Below are positions 8,581 to 16,154 of a stretch of 64,000 nucleotides of DNA, piece by piece. The notes under the pieces are model-generated. The model made no database searches. It was not told where the DNA came from and worked only from the letters and a program-made list of their open reading frames with translations. This DNA comes from an uncultured Clostridia bacterium (GTDB lineage: Bacteria > Bacillota > Clostridia > Oscillospirales > Acutalibacteraceae), in the NCBI GenBank assembly GCA_944384855.1, contig CALWUY010000011.1, forward strand, positions 1-64,000, written 5' to 3'. The translations under genes were made by a program, and so were the position numbers. Position 1 is the stretch's first letter. Each line of letters begins with the position of its first letter.

Positions 8581-11274
8581 ATGACATGGCTTTCTTTATC
8601 AAGGGCAGCCACAAATAAATTCGCCGCGTGCTTACTGGCAGCCGTTACGGCTTTAGCGGCGCTGCCGCTGTCCGGCGGTATAATCAACGCCGATATCGGC
8701 GCACTTAAGCTTTCCGATTTTACCTCATATTATTCTACTCATATACGTAACAATCCTTTGGAACGGACCGATGCTTCAAAATATTGGGCTGCCGGCAGCG
8801 ACGGAACCATTACACGTATAAACGCCAAAGAAAATACCAATGTTTTGAACGATATGGCTATACTTTATTATGAAGCAGCCGAATACACGGATTTCATCCT
8901 TGAATTTGATTATTACAGACCTGCCGGAAACAGTTCGGCGTATCAAGGCGCTGCATACGCCGGATTCAACGGTGAAGCAGGCAAATCTTGGACCGAGGAA
9001 GACGGCGGAACAATAGTTTGGGAAAAGAACGGGGAGGGAAGATATTACGGCAGCTATGGTTTGGATGCCGAGGTACAGAAAAACGGATTTTGTACAGGTG
9101 ACATTTTATCTGACAAAAGCGCGGGTAAATGGCGGCATTACGTGCTTACCGTAAAGGAAGGAATACTGACCATGTCTGTAGACGGTACTGCGCTTGAAAA
9201 ATCCGTGCAGCTTGGATCATGGTATGACGGCGGATGCATTTTTATTGCCTCTAATATATCCGGCACCTCATTTAAAAACATAACCGTGAATGACGGTCAG
9301 GTTTCCGATGAACCCGAAAATCCTGAATCAGACTGCTATTATTCTCCGGATTTGGAAAAGTCAGATCCTATTCCCTCCAATACAGAGGATTATTGGAAAA
9401 TCAATAATGAAGACGGCAGTATCACGCGAATAAATTCAAGCAATCCGGGCGGTGAATTCAAAGAAACGGCGATTTATTATTTTGATGATGCTGTGTACCG
9501 TGATTTTGTACTTGAGCTTGATTATTTCAAGCCTGATGATGCTGACAGCAGCTTCGCATTTATCGGCTTCGACAGTACTCCCGGGAAAGGCTGGGATGAT
9601 TTGTACAGCGGTACTATGTTCTGGCAGTACGGGGGACAGCTGCGCATACGCGGCAGCAGCTCGGTTAACGGCGAAATAACAGACGGCTGGGGAACCGGAA
9701 ATGAGATACCGGACTGGCGGGAGGCAAAATGGCGGCACTTTAAGCTCGAGGTAAACGGAACGAGCATAAGAGTATGGATAGACGGATTATTAAAATTCCA
9801 GATAGATAATTTAGGCGATTGGTATGACGGCGGAAGGCTGTTCGTAGCTTCTAATTATAACGGAGTGGCATTCAAGAATATGAAGGTCACCTCTTTGAAT
9901 TACGATTATACCAATGATTTTACGCTGTTCGATTCGTATTTTACCGAAAATGTCAAGGATAATGATTTGGTATCTGCAGACGCTGCTGATTATTGGACCG
10001 AGCATGACGGTATTTATAACCGCAGGATTCAGGAGATGGGAAGCAATACGAGCGATTCATGGAATCAGTCTCACTATCATTTAGGCAATATGGCATATCT
10101 CTTCTTTAACGGCGGCTATACCGAATGGGATAATTATGTTTTTGAAATGAAGTATACACACGGCACAGGTGCATGGGGCAGAATATATATAGGTTTCGGG
10201 GCTTCTGAACCGGTCTCCTGGCGAAGCGAAAACGGCGGCGTAGTATTTTTTACCGACAGCGGCGGAAGCACAAACTTTGAGGGCAATATAACAAGCAACG
10301 GAACTATCAATACGAGCCAGTTCGGATTGAAACTTGACGGTTTTGACCCTAATGCGAGCCATGATTTCCGGCTTGAATGCATAGGAGGTGTAATAACCGT
10401 GTTTGTAGACGACATAGAGATTAAAACTCTGGTTCAGGCGGATTACATGAAAGGCGGAAGAATTTTTATTGCCTCCAATTCAAGCGGCGCCGAATATTCG
10501 GATATTAAGATCACTGAAATCGATGCTGAGTCTGCTTCGTTTGAGGGATATGACGAATGGTTCGGCGGCGACATAAAGACCGGATCTCTTGAAGATGTGC
10601 CTGAGGGAACAAACTGGGCTTACTATAACGGAAAATTTACGAGGGTATCCGAGATGAGCACCAACGCGCAGAATAATCTTGATATGGCTTATCTGTACTT
10701 TACCGAGAGGAAATATACGAATTTCAAGATGGAATTTGACTATAAGCACGGCATGACCTCATGGCGCAGGGCGCCCGTAGGCTTCGGAGCGGAGCTTGGC
10801 AAACATTATATGCAGGCGGACGGAGGCGTCATAGGTTTTGCACAGCCTGAAGGAGTAGTACACTTTGACGGAAATGTGTCGGAAAACGGCAAATTTACAG
10901 AGTATGTATGGTGGGCGGCGTATGATGATTACGGAAACAATCTTACATATATTTCGCCCTATAATCCGGATGATTGGCACCATATGACCCTTACGGTACA
11001 GGACGGATATGCTACTATGCAGTTTGATGAATTTGGTTACATCTATGAAATAACGCTTCCTTCGGCTTATGACGGCGGATATATCTATCTCTGCGCCAAT
11101 TCGCTGGCTGCACAGTATAAGGATATCGTTATAGAGGATTTGGACGTGGAGATTGACGAAGACGCTCAGCGCGGCTGGCAGCCGGATGCAGAAGATTCGG
11201 CTTTTGATTTCTCGTTCAGAAAGTTTGATGTGGATATAGCCGAATGGAAATATAAAGATATAATTTTCGGCTGA
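8581..11274 (+). CDS. Secreted protein of four tandem concanavalin-like modules
   Basis: A protein of 897 residues. AAAGGAG at 8568-8574 points to ATG 8581; an upstream in-frame start at 8533 lies before the ribosome binding site. An N-terminal signal peptide ends near residue 35 (LSGGIINADIG). Nearly all of the rest is four copies of the same roughly 200-residue module at about 40-240, 253-440, 441-650 and 653-855. Each has YWxxxDGxxTR at its start, a MAxLYF strand, YTxFxxEFDY, (V/I)GFG, a WRHYxLTV-like strand and a YDGGxIFIASN ending. Closest familiar folds are LamG and the DUF1080/3-keto-disaccharide hydrolase-like jelly roll. No catalytic domain, dockerin or membrane anchor is visible. 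Probably a glycan-binding protein; binding is inferred. Confidence 0.72.
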   Translation: MTWLSLSRAATNKFAACLLAAVTALAALPLSGGIINADIGALKLSDFTSYYSTHIRNNPLERTDASKYWAAGSDGTITRINAKENTNVLNDMAILYYEAAEYTDFILEFDYYRPAGNSSAYQGAAYAGFNGEAGKSWTEEDGGTIVWEKNGEGRYYGSYGLDAEVQKNGFCTGDILSDKSAGKWRHYVLTVKEGILTMSVDGTALEKSVQLGSWYDGGCIFIASNISGTSFKNITVNDGQVSDEPENPESDCYYSPDLEKSDPIPSNTEDYWKINNEDGSITRINSSNPGGEFKETAIYYFDDAVYRDFVLELDYFKPDDADSSFAFIGFDSTPGKGWDDLYSGTMFWQYGGQLRIRGSSSVNGEITDGWGTGNEIPDWREAKWRHFKLEVNGTSIRVWIDGLLKFQIDNLGDWYDGGRLFVASNYNGVAFKNMKVTSLNYDYTNDFTLFDSYFTENVKDNDLVSADAADYWTEHDGIYNRRIQEMGSNTSDSWNQSHYHLGNMAYLFFNGGYTEWDNYVFEMKYTHGTGAWGRIYIGFGASEPVSWRSENGGVVFFTDSGGSTNFEGNITSNGTINTSQFGLKLDGFDPNASHDFRLECIGGVITVFVDDIEIKTLVQADYMKGGRIFIASNSSGAEYSDIKITEIDAESASFEGYDEWFGGDIKTGSLEDVPEGTNWAYYNGKFTRVSEMSTNAQNNLDMAYLYFTERKYTNFKMEFDYKHGMTSWRRAPVGFGAELGKHYMQADGGVIGFAQPEGVVHFDGNVSENGKFTEYVWWAAYDDYGNNLTYISPYNPDDWHHMTLTVQDGYATMQFDEFGYIYEITLPSAYDGGYIYLCANSLAAQYKDIVIEDLDVEIDEDAQRGWQPDAEDSAFDFSFRKFDVDIAEWKYKDIIFG

Positions 11275-11294
11275 TGATTTTGGAGTGATATTTA

Positions 11295-12857
11295 ATGAAA
11301 ATCAAAAAAACGGTTATTTCAGCCGCATTGGCGGTATTGACGATGGCACTTGCCGGATGCACAAGGACTGTGGTGACAAGCGAGCTTGTCACCAGCGGAA
11401 CAGAGGGCAGCACCTCTGTAATTTCGGGAGGAGAGGTGCTGACAACCACTCCTGAGACTACGCATGACAAGGGCAAGGGAGATCTTGTAGTTGAAAAACC
11501 CGGAGCTGATCCAAATGCAAACTACGAGGCAAAGGGTACAGTGACCGTTGCGGTAGATACCGCACGTGCCACCGATTATGAAGCTTTGTTTGATTCGCTC
11601 AAAGCGGTTTACAGCGATATAGAGCTGAAATTCGACTATTACGCTCATTCTACCGAAGACTCAGCCGCAGAGTATCTTTCTACAAGAGCCGCGGCGGGCA
11701 GACTTCCGGACATTGTATGGGATGAAGCCGGCAAGCTTCCGCTCTATATCCAGCAGGGCTGGGTATATCCGCTTGACGAGTTTGTAGAAGGTGATTCGGA
11801 TTTTCAGTATGTACCCGACAACCTAGTGAAGGATTATACTTTTGGCGGAAGGCTTTACGCTTTGCCTCATCAGGCGCAGTTTGAGGAAACATTTATAAAT
11901 CTTGATGTTCTGGATGCTATAAACAAAAAAATGCCGTCGCTTGACTGGACACCTGAGGATTTTCAGGAATATTTGACTGCTGCGGCTACGGATAAATATT
12001 CAGGCATAGAAATGCTCGCCATGATACCCACCATGCTTACGAATGCCTTTAATCCGGACACTACTAAGTACGGTTATAATATGGAGACAAAGAAATTCGA
12101 TGTAAGCGGCTTTGTAGAGGCGGTAAAATATACGGTAAATCTGCGGGCGGTGCCTAATCTTGAGGCATGGGCGCTTCGCCGTACCACGACAGGCGGAAAG
12201 ACTGACTATGTAATTAAGTTTGGCTCCAGCGCTGATTTTACCGCATTCAACAAGGGACTTACCCTTTTACACGGCGTTGGCTCATGGGAACTGGCTGATG
12301 CGGAAAACCGCTGGTCGAATATGAACTGGACAATGTGGACGATACCGCAAAGTGCTTCAAGACCCGGGGCTATGCCGCTTCATGTAGATCACTGCTTTAT
12401 GACAAGCTCCTGCAAGGATCCGGATACCGCTTTTCAAGTGCTGCGTTATATAACATACAGCACTGAGGGCAATCTTGCAAGACTCAGTATGTACGACGAG
12501 GCGAACAAGGGCAAATATGCAACGATCAACAAGTTGTATTATCCTACGACCACAAACCCCGAAGTGGCTGCAAAATTCAATTCGCTTCCTGCTGTGACCG
12601 AGACCGATAAATATCTTTTCAAAAATATTGGAAATTCGGTGCGTTATGATTTACTTAAAATCGTTCCAGGCTGGACAGAAATAGAACATAATTATCTCAA
12701 TGAATCGTTTAATACGGCTATGGACGGCGCTGTTGCCAATGTAGAGCCTTTGCTTAAGGAAATGGAGAGTAAAGCTAATGAGGCAATGGCAAAGCAATGG
12801 AGCGATTTCAACTCTAAACTTGCTAAAGTGCAGGCGGAATTCGATGCCGCTCATTAA
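11295..12857 (+). CDS. Extracellular sugar-binding lipoprotein of an ABC importer
   Basis: A 520-residue family 1 solute-binding protein. The lipobox LAGC (Cys about residue 22) follows a hydrophobic signal, so it is a lipoprotein on the outer face of the membrane. A Thr/Ser/Gly-rich linker leads into the periplasmic-binding fold, with VTVAVDTARATDYEALFDSL as the first strand and helix and RLPDIVWDEAG as the usual hinge motif. The domain continues to residue about 515, ending in an amphipathic helix. Start ATG 11295 is preceded by GGAG. It lies upstream of two permease pairs and has no ATPase neighbour. Ligand: probably an oligosaccharide, specificity unknown. A strong hairpin follows the gene, a frequent arrangement that keeps binding-protein mRNA abundant. 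Confidence 0.88.
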   Translation: MKIKKTVISAALAVLTMALAGCTRTVVTSELVTSGTEGSTSVISGGEVLTTTPETTHDKGKGDLVVEKPGADPNANYEAKGTVTVAVDTARATDYEALFDSLKAVYSDIELKFDYYAHSTEDSAAEYLSTRAAAGRLPDIVWDEAGKLPLYIQQGWVYPLDEFVEGDSDFQYVPDNLVKDYTFGGRLYALPHQAQFEETFINLDVLDAINKKMPSLDWTPEDFQEYLTAAATDKYSGIEMLAMIPTMLTNAFNPDTTKYGYNMETKKFDVSGFVEAVKYTVNLRAVPNLEAWALRRTTTGGKTDYVIKFGSSADFTAFNKGLTLLHGVGSWELADAENRWSNMNWTMWTIPQSASRPGAMPLHVDHCFMTSSCKDPDTAFQVLRYITYSTEGNLARLSMYDEANKGKYATINKLYYPTTTNPEVAAKFNSLPAVTETDKYLFKNIGNSVRYDLLKIVPGWTEIEHNYLNESFNTAMDGAVANVEPLLKEMESKANEAMAKQWSDFNSKLAKVQAEFDAAH

Positions 12858-12897
12858 AAAGCGCCTTATGCCAAGATATATTTGTATCAATGAATAT

Positions 12898-12923
12898 GCC
12901 GGGTTGGGGTCTCCCCGCCCGGC
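12898..12923 (+). repeat. GC-rich stem-loop after the binding-protein gene
   Basis: GCCGGG (12898-12903) and GGGG (12906-12909) pair with CCCC (12913-12916) and CCCGGC (12918-12923) around the loop TCT. There is no T-tract, so it probably stabilises upstream mRNA or only partly blocks transcription. Confidence 0.6.
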
Positions 12924-12965
12924 GATCTGAAAAACTTTATGAGCAGGGTAGAAAGGAATCCCGAA

Positions 12966-15900
12966 ATGAAAAATAATATTATCAAGTTGACTGCGACTTT
13001 TGCCGCTTTAGTTATCGCATCGTCGTGTTTCGGAGCTTCGGCAGAGACAGCAGTGCCAAGCGGCTATGATAAATGGGGGACATCGGCTTTGGGTCCGGGC
13101 TACCCTAATATGGTTGCTAATTTTTCCGTTACCGAGCCGACAGGCGAAACGGAGCTTAACGAAAATGAATTTAAGTTTTCTGTAAAGACTGAATCGCTTA
13201 CTATACCGCTCTATTTGAGCTTTCCTTCAGACGGCGGTATAAGGCTGAGAAATGATATGATCGGGTATTTTGCGCCTAAGGAAATTTCAAAAATCAAGTA
13301 CAGCGAGCTGCCGAACGGGCTTAAAATTGACGCTGGTACAGGTACTTATGCTGTCTTCGGCAGCGATGGTACGCATTTTTCCCTGAGCATATATAATTCT
13401 TCGGATAGAAAGCTTTTCACGATAACCGAAAAGCAGCTGTCCTTCGGCTATACGAGAGGCGAGCTTTCAAAGGTCAAACTTGAATTGCCGCTGGCAGAGG
13501 ATGAATCGATTTACGGTACCGGAGAGCGTTTCAGCGAGCTTGAGCAGACAGGACGCAGGGTGCTTATGTGGAATGTGGACTGCGGATATCACGGCAATTC
13601 CGCAAACGCTGAGCTTTGGCGCGGTTATAAAAATGTTCCGCTGCTCCACAGCAGCCGCGGTTATACGCTTTTTTACAACAGCTTTTACAGTGCGAGCATA
13701 GATATCGGTTATACCAATCCGCTCAAATATACGATAGAATACCAGGCGCCGCAGCTTGACGTTTTTATATGGACAGGTACGCCTAAAGAAAATCTTTCTG
13801 CGTATGCCGGTATGACAGGAACAACTATTGTCATGCCGAAGTGGGCGTACAGCTACAGTGCCGGAGCCGGAAGTGCGGTTTGGAATGAGACTTCTATGTA
13901 TGGCAAGGCTGTGGAGGTAATGGAAAAATATGCTGAGCTTGGTACTCCGAATATCGCCGCGGTATATGTAGAAGGCATAGACGGAAATGACGCAAATACC
14001 TATAATGTTTTTAAAAAAACCGGTACGAGGGTACTAAAATGGAATGCGCCGGACTATACGCTCGATGTGGTGAAGCAAATGCTCCCCGGTGTTGCTACGG
14101 CAGATCTTCCGAGAGTAAAAATGCTTATCTCTCCGACTCAGGACAGCGGAAATTTTATTGATTTTACAGACGAACTTTCGGTCACCTTGCTTAAAAATTA
14201 TCTTAATAAGGAAGTTTCATGGGGAATGCGCGGCGGACTGCTTGATTTCGGAGAACTGATTCAGCCGAAGACTATTTTCCGCGGTATCAGCAAGGAAGGC
14301 TATGAAATGCACAACTTTCTGCCGTATTGGTATGCAAAAGCATACAATACCGCGATGCAAGAACTTTTAGGCAGCGATGATTTTGTTTTCTTTTCACGTT
14401 CGGGAAGCGCCGGGACCCAGAAGTACAGCGCGTTTTTTACCGGGGATCAGCAGGCCGGCTTTGAGGGGCTGCGTCAGCAGCTCGTTGCGGGTCTGAGTGC
14501 CAGTGCCAGCGGTCTTACTACATGGGGAGGAGATCTTGCCGGTTATTCCGGGGAACCCACTGATACTGTTTTTGCAAGAGGCGTCCAATTTGCTGCATTC
14601 CAGCCGATAATGCGTTCACACGGCACCTCTTCACGTTTCCCGTGGGATTACGGAGCTGCCGCCGAAGCTACTTATAAGCAGCATTACTGGCTGCGCGAAA
14701 ATCTTTTGAATAAGATTTACAGCAGCGCAATAAAATCAAGTATTACAGGTTACCCTATAACCACACCGCTTACTATGGAATATCCTTTTGATTCGTCGCT
14801 TGACGGTGTTTATGAGACATATCTTTTCTGCGATGACCTGCTTGTTACGCCTGTATTGAGTGAAAGCGTATATACATATACTGTAAACTTCCCAAAAGGA
14901 ACATGGTACGGTCTTTGGAACGGAGAGAGGATAGAGGGGGGAAGCTCTAAGGATGTAGAAGCCCCTATTGATAAATCGCCTGTCTATCTGCGCGCCGGTT
15001 CGGTTATTCCGGTAACTTTATCGGATGAGCTTGTGCTTGCCGGCAGTATGCTTGACACAGATACTGCCGAAGCTTTGCTTGTCACTGTTCCGGACAGCGA
15101 CCGCAGCACGATATTTTACAGAAGCGCGGAGGATTCGGTGGAATACAAAAATACGATAGTAGACGGCAATGCATTCAGAGTAACTGCCGGGGCTGGCAAC
15201 AGCGCTGCCGCTATAATACTAAAGGGGGTTGCGGCATATTCGGTCAAGGCAGACGGCAAAGAGCTTGAACGCCTTGACAGGCCGCCGTCGGCCTCCGGAA
15301 AAGCAGGTTTTTATTCCCGGGATAACGGGGAAACAGTTATAAATATCGGAAACAGCGATTGGGAGACAGTCGATATAAACTTAGGGAAAATGGATATGCC
15401 GAATCTTATGCTTGAGGCTTCGGTGAACAATAACGAGTTTAAAAGCGCGATTGACGGCGATTGGTATACGTCGTATCAGTTTTCGGCTGCCGATTCTTCG
15501 GATATCATTGTGACGCTTAAAGATGCCGCTGCGCTTTCAAGCGTAGTTGTAAAATGGACTTACCAGAATGCTGTCAGCTATAAGCTGGAGACTTCGGAGG
15601 ACGGACAGAACTGGATTCCGGCAGCAGAGGTAACAGAAGGATACGGCGGTATAGAGACTTATATGCTTGACGGTGCGAAGGTAAAGTATCTGCGTATATC
15701 CGATGTAGAAGGTGCAGACGGCAGAAGTCCGATGCTTTATGAGCTTGAAGCTTATGCAGACGTTACCGCTGTTACCGAGAGCGACTCGGTGTTGCCGGGC
15801 GGAGAATATATAGAAGGTCCCGGAGTGCTTGTAACGGAGGATCAGATTGTATATATCCCTGGAAGCGAAAAAGAATATATAAAATATACCACCACATATA

Positions 15901-16049
15901 TTTACTTTCCGTGGTGGGCCATCGTTCTGATATGCGCAGGGGCTGTACTGCTTTTAGGCGGAACGGTATTCCTAATAATCTTTTTACGCAGAAGACGCCG
16001 CAAAAAAGCAAATGCAGCTGCGGAGCAGACGCCGGATATATCAGATTAA
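12966..16049 (+). CDS. Membrane-anchored GH31 glycosidase with F5/8-type C domain
   Basis: A protein of 1027 residues. AAAGGA places the start at ATG 12966 rather than the upstream ATG at 12939. It has a signal peptide, then a GH31 N-terminal beta-sandwich (IYGTGERF, WNVDCGYHGN) and a catalytic barrel. By family pattern the nucleophile is Asp about 427 (GGLLDFGEL) and the acid/base Asp about 494 (FTGDQQAG); WGGDLAGY follows. GH31 enzymes are retaining alpha-glucosidases or alpha-xylosidases; the LDFGE form is nearest the YicI-type alpha-xylosidase motif. Residues about 815-931 look like a discoidin/CBM32 domain (YKLETSEDGQNWIPA, VKYLRISD). A single membrane segment at about 977-1003 (WWAIVLICAGAVLLLGG) is followed by RRRRRKK, so the enzyme is held on the cell surface. 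It is one of three GH31 paralogues in the locus. Confidence 0.86.
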   Translation: MKNNIIKLTATFAALVIASSCFGASAETAVPSGYDKWGTSALGPGYPNMVANFSVTEPTGETELNENEFKFSVKTESLTIPLYLSFPSDGGIRLRNDMIGYFAPKEISKIKYSELPNGLKIDAGTGTYAVFGSDGTHFSLSIYNSSDRKLFTITEKQLSFGYTRGELSKVKLELPLAEDESIYGTGERFSELEQTGRRVLMWNVDCGYHGNSANAELWRGYKNVPLLHSSRGYTLFYNSFYSASIDIGYTNPLKYTIEYQAPQLDVFIWTGTPKENLSAYAGMTGTTIVMPKWAYSYSAGAGSAVWNETSMYGKAVEVMEKYAELGTPNIAAVYVEGIDGNDANTYNVFKKTGTRVLKWNAPDYTLDVVKQMLPGVATADLPRVKMLISPTQDSGNFIDFTDELSVTLLKNYLNKEVSWGMRGGLLDFGELIQPKTIFRGISKEGYEMHNFLPYWYAKAYNTAMQELLGSDDFVFFSRSGSAGTQKYSAFFTGDQQAGFEGLRQQLVAGLSASASGLTTWGGDLAGYSGEPTDTVFARGVQFAAFQPIMRSHGTSSRFPWDYGAAAEATYKQHYWLRENLLNKIYSSAIKSSITGYPITTPLTMEYPFDSSLDGVYETYLFCDDLLVTPVLSESVYTYTVNFPKGTWYGLWNGERIEGGSSKDVEAPIDKSPVYLRAGSVIPVTLSDELVLAGSMLDTDTAEALLVTVPDSDRSTIFYRSAEDSVEYKNTIVDGNAFRVTAGAGNSAAAIILKGVAAYSVKADGKELERLDRPPSASGKAGFYSRDNGETVINIGNSDWETVDINLGKMDMPNLMLEASVNNNEFKSAIDGDWYTSYQFSAADSSDIIVTLKDAAALSSVVVKWTYQNAVSYKLETSEDGQNWIPAAEVTEGYGGIETYMLDGAKVKYLRISDVEGADGRSPMLYELEAYADVTAVTESDSVLPGGEYIEGPGVLVTEDQIVYIPGSEKEYIKYTTTYIYFPWWAIVLICAGAVLLLGGTVFLIIFLRRRRRKKANAAAEQTPDISD

Positions 16050-16096
16050 AGCTTAGAATCAGACGGCATTTTATTATATAAAGATTAAATCAGATA

Positions 16097-16131
16097 TCTT
16101 ATTGCCCGCTATAAAAACACGGACAATAAGA
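16097..16131 (+). repeat. Intergenic stem-loop before the giant binding protein
   Basis: TCTTATTGCCCG (16097-16108) pairs with CGGACAATAAGA (16120-16131), with one mismatch. It sits between the GH31 gene and the ribosome binding site of the next gene. No T-tract follows. Confidence 0.5.
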
Positions 16132-16154
16132 AAACTATTGAAGGAGTAAAGTTC

